DNA from: a virus
Direction: 5' to 3' (one strand)
Length of the DNA stretch: 60,942 nt
Virus record (IMG/VR): IMGVR_UViG_3300036908_000165
Span: 1-60,942 of that record
Below the pieces are notes generated by a model. The model did not search any database, was not told the DNA's origin, and saw only the letters and a program-made list of their open reading frames with translations. Positions 38,800-46,840 of this stretch are shown here, one piece after another. Position 1 is the stretch's first letter, and every line of letters starts with the position of its first letter. The position numbers and the translations under genes are program-made.

Positions 38800-40257
38800 T
38801 CAATACCTCAACTGCGCGGAAAGCTGCTGCGTCTGGCCAGTGCCGATGCCAGACCCGTAGAATGTCTCGGTTGCGGTAAAACTCGTGTATTCGAGCGCCT
38901 GAAAATAATTCAAACCGACGTTGCCGTAACCGATGACGGTCGCGACTTCCGCCGCGACAGCAATTCCACTGGGCGTCATGCCGAGCGTCCCCAGGAATGG
39001 CGTCGAGACGCTATTGTAACCGATGCCGACTTGCGTGTATTGCGTCGAGCTTTGCGTACCAAAACAGGTGTAGATGACTTCAAACACATCTTCGGCCTGT
39101 CCTATAACGAACGTGAGCCGGTTGTTATTGCTCGCGTCGGCTGCGCGCCACGCGGCGGTCGCATAGGTCCAGCTCGCCTTACTATCCTGCGCCGTCAGGA
39201 CAACTGGCACGCGGTTGTATTGGTTCCACAGGCCAAGCCCCGCGCCGTTCGTCGGACCGCCGCTCGCCGCCGCGGGCTGCGGGTTGAATGTCACCGTCGC
39301 CGCGCCGGCGTCGCAAGCGATCGTACCGACGTAGAAGCCGTAGCCGGCAGCGGGGCCGTTGGTGATCGGCAGCGAGTTGACCAAGAAGCCTTGCACGCGA
39401 CTCAGGTTGAGCGAGCGAGCCGTGCTGCTCGTCCATGCCGGACCGCGCGACAGCGTCGCGACACCGGCCTTGAACCAGACGAACATGTCGTAAAGACCGC
39501 CGGCGACCGCGGCGGCGGGCGAGTTCACCGTGTCGCTGAGAACCTGGCTGATCTCGGGGAAAGTCGTCGAGCTCCACGCCGAGCCGCTCCACTGCGGCAC
39601 GGTAGCGCCGTTGAAAGGCGTCCAAATAAGTCCGCTGGCTCCGATCACGGCGCTTGCCAGCACCGGCACGCCGCTCGTCAGCGTCAGGCGGCCGTTTGGC
39701 GGCTGGGCGACGCCGGTTCCGGCGAGCGGCTGCCAGCCTGAAGCGCCGTAGCCCTCGAATGCGGCAAGCGTCGTGTTGTAGCGGATCGCGCCATTCGCCA
39801 CGCTGTTGCGCTGGCCCGTCGTGCCGGCGGGAACAACGATCTCGCCGGTTCCCGACATCGACAGGTCAGCGGCGAAAGCCGCGGCGCCGGTGACGGCCAG
39901 CGTGCCGCCGACGGATAGATTCCCGCCGAATGTTCCGTTACCCGAGACGCTCAGGCTGGCGAAGTTCCCCGGCGAGTTCGATCCCGGAGGCAACAACAGC
40001 CACGCGCCGCTGGCGCCGGTCGGCTCGATGACCGTCGAACCATTGTCGGTGGCCGTGCTCGTTGAATTGTACCAAAACCAGCCTTGCAGGCCATCGCCCT
40101 CGGAGGATCCCCCGAGCACGAACACTGCCATGTCGTCGAGCGCGGTGAAGGTGCGCAGTTGGGCGAAGTTCCGGACGACCTGGACGTAGGTGTTCAGCTG
40201 ATCCGCGTCGACCGAGCCTTGACCTTGCTGAGCGACTGTGGGGAGCGGAGGAGCCAT
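38800..40257 (-). CDS. Tail fibre protein
   Basis: 485 residues, no signal peptide. The first 90 residues (QLNTYVQVVRNFAQLRTFTA, DGLQGWFWYNSTSTATDNGS) are an adsorption-domain repeated in the next gene; then Gly/Thr/Ser strands (NLSVGGTLAVTGAAAFAADL) and a C-terminal beta domain ending AQLRY. Likely a trimeric fibre with the N-terminal domain anchoring it to the tail. Confidence 0.75.
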   Translation of the reverse strand: MAPPLPTVAQQGQGSVDADQLNTYVQVVRNFAQLRTFTALDDMAVFVLGGSSEGDGLQGWFWYNSTSTATDNGSTVIEPTGASGAWLLLPPGSNSPGNFASLSVSGNGTFGGNLSVGGTLAVTGAAAFAADLSMSGTGEIVVPAGTTGQRNSVANGAIRYNTTLAAFEGYGASGWQPLAGTGVAQPPNGRLTLTSGVPVLASAVIGASGLIWTPFNGATVPQWSGSAWSSTTFPEISQVLSDTVNSPAAAVAGGLYDMFVWFKAGVATLSRGPAWTSSTARSLNLSRVQGFLVNSLPITNGPAAGYGFYVGTIACDAGAATVTFNPQPAAASGGPTNGAGLGLWNQYNRVPVVLTAQDSKASWTYATAAWRAADASNNNRLTFVIGQAEDVFEVIYTCFGTQSSTQYTQVGIGYNSVSTPFLGTLGMTPSGIAVAAEVATVIGYGNVGLNYFQALEYTSFTATETFYGSGIGTGQTQQLSAQLRY

Positions 40258-40258
40258 A

Positions 40259-40819
40259 TCACACCATGAACCACTTCTCGACGCCGGCGACGTACTGCCA
40301 CGTCGCGGGCGAAGCGGCGCCGAGCGTCGTAATCGGCGCGAGAATTGTTTGGCCGCTCGGCGCTACGAGCGTCAGCGCCGTAATCGTCTGGCTCGACGAC
40401 AGCGTCAGCATTTGACCGTCGATCGGCGCCGCCGGAAAGGTGATTGTTCCGGCGGCGAGCGTGCCGACAGGGTCGAGCAGCAGCGACGTGACGCCGTTAG
40501 CGACCTGGATCGCGAAGCCGGTGACAGGCGTCTGGTAGGAGTAGGTCGTCCCCAGCTTCAACCACGCGCCTTGGATAGCGCCGGTCGGAACGATGACCGT
40601 CGCGCCGTTGTCGGTGGCGAGGCTGGCGGCGCTGTACCAGAAGCGGCCACCCAGCCCATCGCCCGGCGTCGCGCCGCCCTGCACGTCGGCCAGCATGCCG
40701 GTGAGGCCGGTGAAGGTGCGCAGCTGCGCGAAGTTCGTCACCGTCTGGACGAACGTGTTCAGGTTGTCGCCCGAGACGACAGCAAAACCTTGAGCGAAGA
40801 CGGTAGGCAGCGGGTTCAT
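40259..40819 (-). CDS. Short tail fibre, paralogue of the neighbour
   Basis: 186 residues. Residues 1-88 match the N-terminal domain of the 485-residue protein (NLNTFVQTVTNFAQLRTFTG, ATDNGATVIVPTG), then a short beta domain. A tandem duplication of the anchor with different tip. Confidence 0.75.
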   Translation of the reverse strand: MNPLPTVFAQGFAVVSGDNLNTFVQTVTNFAQLRTFTGLTGMLADVQGGATPGDGLGGRFWYSAASLATDNGATVIVPTGAIQGAWLKLGTTYSYQTPVTGFAIQVANGVTSLLLDPVGTLAAGTITFPAAPIDGQMLTLSSSQTITALTLVAPSGQTILAPITTLGAASPATWQYVAGVEKWFMV

Positions 40820-40865
40820 TTTTCTACCCTATCACAAGTCAGCCGCTTTTGTCTGTTCAACCGCC

Positions 40866-40949
40866 TCACCCCTCCATCATCGGCGCGCGGTCCGCCGCCT
40901 CCAGGAAGATGGCGAGGCAGAGGGTGATTGAAATGGCGACCCAGATCAT
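40866..40949 (-). CDS. 27-residue membrane peptide
   Basis: MIWVAISITLCLAIFLEAAD: one span, then acidic tail. Starts within the stop of the beta-helix gene (ATGA). Support is the overlap only. The rest of the gap 40820-40945 holds nothing clear. Confidence 0.4.
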   Translation of the reverse strand: MIWVAISITLCLAIFLEAADRAPMMEG

Positions 40950-42574
40950 TTCACGCCGTATCCTGTTATATAGTATGGGAAGGATGATCCTATCCACGTG
41001 TTGAATGTTGAATCGGGCCCACCACTTCCATTTCCTAATAAATTGACATTTCCTGATACGGTCGGCACCGCCGATCCGGCCTGTGCTGAATAGAAACTAA
41101 AATAGAAACAGCCGCTCGGGTCAACCCAATTCCCAGACATATTCGTGTTTGTGTAATTTAACCCTGCGTCACCCGCAATAATCGATCCGCACGTTGCATC
41201 GTCAGCAGCGGGGTATAAGAGAGGCGCCGCATTGGAAATAAATACGTTTCCAACAAAATTTCCATTAGTTAATGTTTGTCCTGAGTACGTCGCCTGATTG
41301 CGGGTCAGCATCGATGTACCGCCATATTCATTGGAATTTAGGACTTCCGTATTATACGAAATATCCATATAGCCTTGGACATTAGCACCAGAGAAATTCG
41401 CGAATTGCGGGTCTCCATGCTCTATCGCGGAATTTAAGGTTCCTGGCGCGACGGCATTCGATTGAGTCAACGCATATACACCGACACCGTTGGTCGCCCC
41501 CGAGGTTTGACTGGAAATAAATGTGTTCGAGTATTCTGCCCCCGTTAAGGTTGGCGATGTCACCTTAGAGTGTGTTGTCCCAGGTACGATCCCTTGCGCG
41601 ATCGATGTCACAGTCAGCACATTTCCCACGACGCCATCATAGGTTCCCCCGCCCATCCCGTCATCAATGAATCCAGTGAATATACCCTGTAGCTGACCCA
41701 TCCCCTGTTCGTAGTTGTATCTCCACATTAACGACCCATATCCCGGCGAACTCCAATACGATTGGATCGTGTCAATAAACTCGTTGTATATAACGCATGC
41801 AGAATAAGATGTTGTGCACGGCCCAACTTGACTCAATAGACTAGACGGGTTGATCGCGGTCCAAAATATCATGCTTAACGCGCCGGGGTATAACGCGAGC
41901 CTCGCTATAGAGTTGCCATTAACGAGATTATTGCAGAATATCACCGGGCCACTACCGCCGAAAAACACAAAGTAATATTGATTTACCAAAGCGCAGTCCG
42001 AGTTCCATTTGAATATATTGTTGTGTACGTATTGTGTCCCGGTCACCGACGATGTAAAACTCAATACTACACAATTTTTGCCGCTGCTGCATACACCCCC
42101 AGCAAAGCTCGCACAACTGAAATCAAAACCGTTAAACTCCACACTGGCCGTGCCGGAGCATGTCAACGTGGAAGTTGAACTATTGTAGGCACAATGCGCC
42201 GGCAGGTTGCCACTGACGGTCGGATCGAGGAGCGTCGTCGGCGTTACACCGTTGGGGAGTGTGCTTGCATCAATTCCAACGGGGTAATCAACACCAGGGA
42301 CGTTTTGCGTCGGCCGCGTGATATAGATTTGACCGTTTTGTCTCGCGCAACCTAACTGGCCGGCCGTGCATGTTGCAGTGAAGAAATTTGGGTACTGATA
42401 AGTTCCAGTACTTGCAACCGGAGCACCAGGACATCCATCCGGCAGGGCGGTCCCGTAGGGGCACGCAGATCCAGACGAACCATGAAACGCGGCCATCGGT
42501 GATGGGCTCGTGAACACAAAGGCGATGAATATGAGAAGTCCCGGCGCGAGACTTGCGATGATACGATTCATCAT
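40946..42574 (-). CDS. Secreted Cys-rich beta-helix protein
   Basis: 542 residues. Signal: MNRIIASLAPGLLIFIAFVF. About 20 Cys residues, many in pairs (SACPYG, DGCPG, CASFAGGVCSSGKNC), unlike cytoplasmically folded virion proteins and suited to disulfides after export. Beta-helix turns include VHNNIFKWNS, VIYNEFIDTI, GNVFISNA. AT-richer DNA than neighbours, e.g. around 41000-41300. Possibly an exported depolymerase or adhesin. ATGA overlap with previous gene. Confidence 0.65.
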   Translation of the reverse strand: MMNRIIASLAPGLLIFIAFVFTSPSPMAAFHGSSGSACPYGTALPDGCPGAPVASTGTYQYPNFFTATCTAGQLGCARQNGQIYITRPTQNVPGVDYPVGIDASTLPNGVTPTTLLDPTVSGNLPAHCAYNSSTSTLTCSGTASVEFNGFDFSCASFAGGVCSSGKNCVVLSFTSSVTGTQYVHNNIFKWNSDCALVNQYYFVFFGGSGPVIFCNNLVNGNSIARLALYPGALSMIFWTAINPSSLLSQVGPCTTSYSACVIYNEFIDTIQSYWSSPGYGSLMWRYNYEQGMGQLQGIFTGFIDDGMGGGTYDGVVGNVLTVTSIAQGIVPGTTHSKVTSPTLTGAEYSNTFISSQTSGATNGVGVYALTQSNAVAPGTLNSAIEHGDPQFANFSGANVQGYMDISYNTEVLNSNEYGGTSMLTRNQATYSGQTLTNGNFVGNVFISNAAPLLYPAADDATCGSIIAGDAGLNYTNTNMSGNWVDPSGCFYFSFYSAQAGSAVPTVSGNVNLLGNGSGGPDSTFNTWIGSSFPYYITGYGVK

Positions 42575-44268
42575 GGGACCGTCACCACGATAGATGTTTT
42601 GTAGAAGGCCGCGATCGAGGTCGTACCCGCATTCTGCGATGTTGTGATGTCTGCGGAGGTCGGACCAGCGGCCACGCTGGAATTTGCAATTATCGCCGTG
42701 TCGGTCAGATCGTAGCAGGCGAACGCATTACCAAGGCCTCCGATGGTGATTCCACTCGATGCGGTGCTGGTTATGCCACATGTTGGCGGTGTTCCCGTCG
42801 CCGCCGATGCCTGAAACAATTGTGTTCGGGTATCGCCGGACGGAGCGGCAGTGTCGATCGCTGACCAAAGGTCTTTGATGTGCATTCCTATCGGGACGAC
42901 GCCCTCGCCAGCCGACTGCGTTGTAGAGTTGCTCATTGCTCCTTCAATGAGCGCGTATCGCGCTGCGATCAGCGTAGGTAGCGTGGTCCAGCTACCGAGC
43001 ATAATAGCGTTGTAGGCTGCGCTTGGCGTATATCGGGCAGATGCTGTTATAGCTTGCGCAGTCGGCGTGCCGTAGGGATAGAATGATAATGACACCGTAT
43101 CGCTAGCGTGTACCGTTACGGAAGATGTCAATACGTCATTGCATGATTTGGATGCACTGTAGATTACGCATGTACATGCTGTTAAGATCGTCGCCTGCAC
43201 GCCGCCGGCAACTGCGGATGTACATGTTGCCCCGCCACCTATTGGCGTGATAGCGCCATTCACGTAGAGCAGAACGGCATAACCCTTACTTGATGCTGGT
43301 GCATTTCCGGCTATCGCATATATCCGGTCGATCGCACCAACCGTCGCACCGGCAGTCGGACCGGGAATAATTGATGACACCAATGCTTCAGTGGTGTTAG
43401 GACCACTTGTGAAACCTACCCAATTCTGCGCACCGTTGGGGGCCGTCGCACCACTAAAGAATATCCCGCTTGTCCCATCTGGCGTGTGCAACACAAACGA
43501 CGCCGAACCACCCGCCACTGCGCCAGGCGATGAACTGTTGGGATCAGTCTTAAGAACAACTAGGTCCCCAGCCGTCACTGTGAGGGGACTATCCGCAGTG
43601 TCGTTGCAATAAGTTCCCGCCACAGTTATTGGACAATTTGTTATGCCGCCTATGCTTGTTGAGGCCGTCACGTTAAGTAGAGAGTTAATGTATTCCATAG
43701 CGCCAGTCAACGTAGCTGGCTCATTTACAGTGAGATTGCGTATCGTGCCACTAACCGGCATTGGTACTTCTGAGACCGATTCGGCAGTACTCCACGATTG
43801 ACCGCTCGGTGCTAGATAGCTTATTGCACTTGTGCTAGGCTGTGTATGCCCACCCATCACCACAGGTGTGTCCATGCCGGTGCCGGTGATCGTCTCTGGC
43901 TGCGTGTACGGGGAACCAGACGCCCCGGCGATCGTCGCGATGATGTTTATGCTGTAGGTACGCGAAAGAAGGACGCCCTGGGTTTCCAGATTTGCCGTTG
44001 CGACTTGAAAGGACGCTTGGTCGGTTCCGCTGATCGTCCACGTAGGACTGGCACACGATCCGGTAGTGCTGGCCGACATAGCGCTGACGACCGTACCGCT
44101 CGCCGCGAGCCCGGCAAACGAGGCGGCGCCGCTCGGACTGACGCTAACGATTACGCAGGAGCCGGCAACGGCCGGAGAACCAAGTCCCGCCCCCGTCAGC
44201 GCAAGCTGAGCGAGCGCGGGCGTCGCGAGAAGGCATAATGCGGCTAGGAGATAGCGCAAGGGGTGCAT
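42571..44268 (-). CDS. Secreted multi-domain adhesin-like protein
   Basis: 565 residues from ATG at 44268 (GAGG upstream). Signal MHPLRYLLAALCLLATPALA. Residues about 22-125 resemble an Ig/cadherin-like domain (SGTVVSAMSASTTGSCASPT, DQASFQVATANLE). The rest is Ser/Thr/Ala-rich beta, with several Cys. Also lower GC than the rest of the genome. No enzyme motif. Likely exported with its neighbours. Confidence 0.6.
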   Translation of the reverse strand: MHPLRYLLAALCLLATPALAQLALTGAGLGSPAVAGSCVIVSVSPSGAASFAGLAASGTVVSAMSASTTGSCASPTWTISGTDQASFQVATANLETQGVLLSRTYSINIIATIAGASGSPYTQPETITGTGMDTPVVMGGHTQPSTSAISYLAPSGQSWSTAESVSEVPMPVSGTIRNLTVNEPATLTGAMEYINSLLNVTASTSIGGITNCPITVAGTYCNDTADSPLTVTAGDLVVLKTDPNSSSPGAVAGGSASFVLHTPDGTSGIFFSGATAPNGAQNWVGFTSGPNTTEALVSSIIPGPTAGATVGAIDRIYAIAGNAPASSKGYAVLLYVNGAITPIGGGATCTSAVAGGVQATILTACTCVIYSASKSCNDVLTSSVTVHASDTVSLSFYPYGTPTAQAITASARYTPSAAYNAIMLGSWTTLPTLIAARYALIEGAMSNSTTQSAGEGVVPIGMHIKDLWSAIDTAAPSGDTRTQLFQASAATGTPPTCGITSTASSGITIGGLGNAFACYDLTDTAIIANSSVAAGPTSADITTSQNAGTTSIAAFYKTSIVVTVP

Positions 44269-44279
44269 GGGGTTATGCC

Positions 44280-45254
44280 TCAAAACTGCGTGTACCAATA
44301 GTCAATGTCGACGCCGCCAGTGCCGGTCGATTTGATGCACATGCCGTGACCAGAAGTACCCTTGAAGCCGTTGAAGAACGGCGACATCTCGACTTCGCCA
44401 GTGTTGGCCGCTTCGGTCGCGATGCCCGTCAACTGAGAACCGAGGTTGCTGCAATTAGCGTTGGCGTCCGCCTCGTCCTCGAAATACCACGTCGCGACGC
44501 CCGCGGCCCGAGCGCGCCAACCGCAGAAATAAATCGTCTGCGAAGCGACGCCCTGAATGGCGAGCGTGTCGGTCGCCGACGTGATGTGCTTGAACGTGTG
44601 CTGGTCGCACTGGACCAAGCCCGCCGAATAGCCGCCCGTTGCGCCGGACTCCTTGGCAAGCACCTGGACGCCGTTGGCAGGAGCCGCGGCACCGGTCGCC
44701 CCGAGGCCCCAGCTCGCCGACGTCGTCGGATTGACTGTAACCGCTGTCGGCGGCGTCAGCGTCGTGATCTGCGCCGCCGTGAGAACGACCGGAGCGGAAT
44801 TGGCGGCGAGTTGCTGACCAAGCGCGTAAGTCGCGCCGCCGATCTGCGTCTCGTTGAAACTCCAAGGACCGCCGATCTGATCGACGCCTCCGATGTCGAC
44901 GCCGGTTCCGGATTGGGCCGCGAGTGGATTCTTGGCGACGGTGTAGATGCCCTTCTCGACCGAGATCAGCGTCGCGTTGCCGGAGCCGCTCCACGCCGCA
45001 TCAGCAGTCGTGCCGAGATCAACGATCGAGCCTGTGGCGTATGCGCCGGCAACGGCTGTGACCGCGCCGCCCCCGCCTCCACCCCCACCGCTACTGCAAA
45101 GGTCCCCGGTCAGATTCATCGTGATAGGGAACGACTGTCCTGCCACCAGGGTCTGGTTGCCGCACGAGGCGACCGTGTAGGCCGACATCGTCTGTGCCTG
45201 CGCCGATGCGCATAGACAAGCCGCTGCGAAAGCGGCGAACAGGATTCTCTTCAT
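44280..45254 (-). CDS. Secreted protein with Gly-rich linker
   Basis: 324 residues. Signal MKRILFAAFAAACLCASAQA; a short domain with Cys, then a poly-Gly linker (about 55-62) and a beta-rich body ending GTGGVDIDYWYTQF. Coupled (ATGA) to the previous gene. Fibre-tip or exported binding protein. Confidence 0.6.
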   Translation of the reverse strand: MKRILFAAFAAACLCASAQAQTMSAYTVASCGNQTLVAGQSFPITMNLTGDLCSSGGGGGGGGAVTAVAGAYATGSIVDLGTTADAAWSGSGNATLISVEKGIYTVAKNPLAAQSGTGVDIGGVDQIGGPWSFNETQIGGATYALGQQLAANSAPVVLTAAQITTLTPPTAVTVNPTTSASWGLGATGAAAPANGVQVLAKESGATGGYSAGLVQCDQHTFKHITSATDTLAIQGVASQTIYFCGWRARAAGVATWYFEDEADANANCSNLGSQLTGIATEAANTGEVEMSPFFNGFKGTSGHGMCIKSTGTGGVDIDYWYTQF

Positions 45255-45892
45255 GTCATCCACCTGCAAAGGAAAGCCTGGCCGGTCGTCGCGCCGAACA
45301 CCGCGATCGCGTCGGTGAAGCACGACGTGCCGTTGAGCAGATACGGCGCGCTGGCCGCCGACAGCAGCATCCCCGACGTCGCCGACGGAACCGCGCAGCC
45401 ATAGGGGTCGAGATCGCTGTTCATGATGAAGACGTAGGGCGCGATCGCGTAGCCGGCGCCGGGATCGTCGATGACGATCGACGAGATGGACAGATTCGGC
45501 GCCGAGCCGGTCATCACGCAGTGGGCGCATGCGACGCGTCCGGCGACGATCGACGAGTTGGGCCCGTCGCCGCCCGGCTGGTTGAGCCCGAGGAAAGCCG
45601 TGTTGCCGGAATAACCGCCGCCGGCGAAGCGCACGACCGGCGGCTTGGAGAAGTTGAAGCCGGCGTTCGTCACGGCGATCGACGTGATCGCGCCGCTGGT
45701 GATCGTCGCAGCCGCGCGCGCCGAGCCGAAATCGAACCACAGCGGCCCCGCCGACACATTCTGCAGCATCAGGAAGGAGCGCGACGGCGTCACCGGCAGG
45801 ATCAACTGCGGCGTGCCGCCCGCTACGATCGCGCCGTCCGCGGTGAAGAGAGGATGGCGTTTGGCTTGGTTGCCTGAGCCCACAAGTTGCAT
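45251..45892 (-). CDS. Virion protein with GSGY-like repeats
   Basis: 213 residues. The N terminus KRHPLFTADGAIVAGGTPQL with FLMLQNVSAGPLWFDFGSAR looks like a small structural domain; then AITSIAVTNAGFNFSKPPVV and DPGAGYAIAPYVF are variants of the GSGY repeat. Four or more Cys in the second half. First gene of the fibre group after the operator at 45936. Confidence 0.6.
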   Translation of the reverse strand: MQLVGSGNQAKRHPLFTADGAIVAGGTPQLILPVTPSRSFLMLQNVSAGPLWFDFGSARAAATITSGAITSIAVTNAGFNFSKPPVVRFAGGGYSGNTAFLGLNQPGGDGPNSSIVAGRVACAHCVMTGSAPNLSISSIVIDDPGAGYAIAPYVFIMNSDLDPYGCAVPSATSGMLLSAASAPYLLNGTSCFTDAIAVFGATTGQAFLCRWMT

Positions 45893-45922
45893 CGGATTTT
45901 GTCCTTTTCGCCTTTAGAGGGC

Positions 45923-45947
45923 TTGACAGCTTTCAATACTATAGTAT
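45923..45947 (+). promoter_or_regulatory. TTGACA with ATACTATAGTAT palindrome
   Basis: Perfect 12-bp palindrome (45936-45947) seven bases after TTGACA, AT-rich, upstream of the leftward fibre genes. The TTGACA faces right, away from those genes, so the site may be an operator or give antisense RNA. Confidence 0.5.
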
Positions 45948-45955
45948 GGATACGC

Positions 45956-46150
45956 CTACGCTCGGCGGCGGGTCTCCAAGTAGGCGACGGGGAGAATCGT
46001 GAAGGCGGACCCGGCAAGCAGGACGTAGAGCGAGAACATCGTCTGGCTGAGCATCGCCATGACGGCGAGAACGAACGAAAAGAGCAGGGCGAGCAGGAGC
46101 AGCGCGCGGGCGCTCAGCACGTAGGCGAGAGCCTTGAAGGCGGCAACCAT
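45956..46150 (-). CDS. Two-span membrane protein
   Basis: 64 residues from the ATG five bases after the previous stop (a longer frame starts at 46285 but overlaps the previous gene by 130 bases). Spans ALAYVLSARALLLLALLFSF and SLYVLLAGSAFTILPVAYLE. Unknown. Confidence 0.5.
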   Translation of the reverse strand: MVAAFKALAYVLSARALLLLALLFSFVLAVMAMLSQTMFSLYVLLAGSAFTILPVAYLETRRRA

Positions 46151-46154
46151 TGCG

Positions 46155-46481
46155 TCATGCGTCGAAGAGTCCGGTTCCGCCGGCGGGATCTGGGGCGCCG
46201 GGCTCGGCGGGTTCGGAACTGCTCTCGGCCGCTGGGGGACGTCCTCGACGCTTAGGCGTCTCACTGAACTGTCGCTTGATGTCATCGAACTTGGTCTTCC
46301 CTCGCTCCGGCGGCTTCAGCACATTACGCGTCTTGGCCCAGTCGACCACCGCCTGGAACGCCTTGACGCGGTCCGCGAGCTCGACTTTCGCCGGCTCGGC
46401 GCCCTCCACCTTAGCACCGAACCCGGCGGCGTCCAACAGGCTGGCGGCCGCGGCGTCGATCGTGTCGAGAAGGTCGATCAT
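46155..46481 (-). CDS. Unknown charged protein
   Basis: 108 residues; helical N terminus MIDLLDTIDAAAASLLDAAG, basic middle (PPERGKTKFDDIKRQF), Pro/Ser tail ending GGTGLFDA. ATGA overlap with previous gene. Not recognised. Confidence 0.58.
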   Translation of the reverse strand: MIDLLDTIDAAAASLLDAAGFGAKVEGAEPAKVELADRVKAFQAVVDWAKTRNVLKPPERGKTKFDDIKRQFSETPKRRGRPPAAESSSEPAEPGAPDPAGGTGLFDA

Positions 46482-46816
46482 TGTCGGTCACGATAGACGG
46501 CCCCAGGATCTTCAATAAGCGCATTTAGCCGGCGCTTCACACGTTCGAGTATCGAAAACAACATATACGCATACCACACAGCTTTTTTCGGAGTGCCTAA
46601 TATTCCGCTAATGTGATTAAGCACTTCATCCTGTATCAACACTATGGCGTCTGAATCTAAATTGGCCGAATCTGCATTCAACGTGCCAACTACGCTCACA
46701 AAAAGCGAGCATGTTTTTTGTTCTAAGATACCACTATCGAGTTTTTCCCACCCCTCTAAGTCCATTACGCTTATGATTTTACCAGTTTTTGTTTTTACCG
46801 AGAATAATTCTTTCAT
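46478..46816 (-). CDS. Lower-GC accessory gene
   Basis: 112 residues (MKELFSVKTKTGKIISVMDL; AGGAG upstream). Codon use is AT-rich compared with neighbours except at its 3' end, where the last codons (DPGAVYRDRQ) are GC-rich and carry the ATGA overlap to the next gene. That resembles the gene-end joins seen at 52188. Function unknown; reading MDLEGWEKLDSGILEQKTCS it is a soluble alpha/beta protein. Confidence 0.58.
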   Translation of the reverse strand: MKELFSVKTKTGKIISVMDLEGWEKLDSGILEQKTCSLFVSVVGTLNADSANLDSDAIVLIQDEVLNHISGILGTPKKAVWYAYMLFSILERVKRRLNALIEDPGAVYRDRQ

Positions 46817-46840
46817 AGCGGCCTACTCCTATATAATCTG

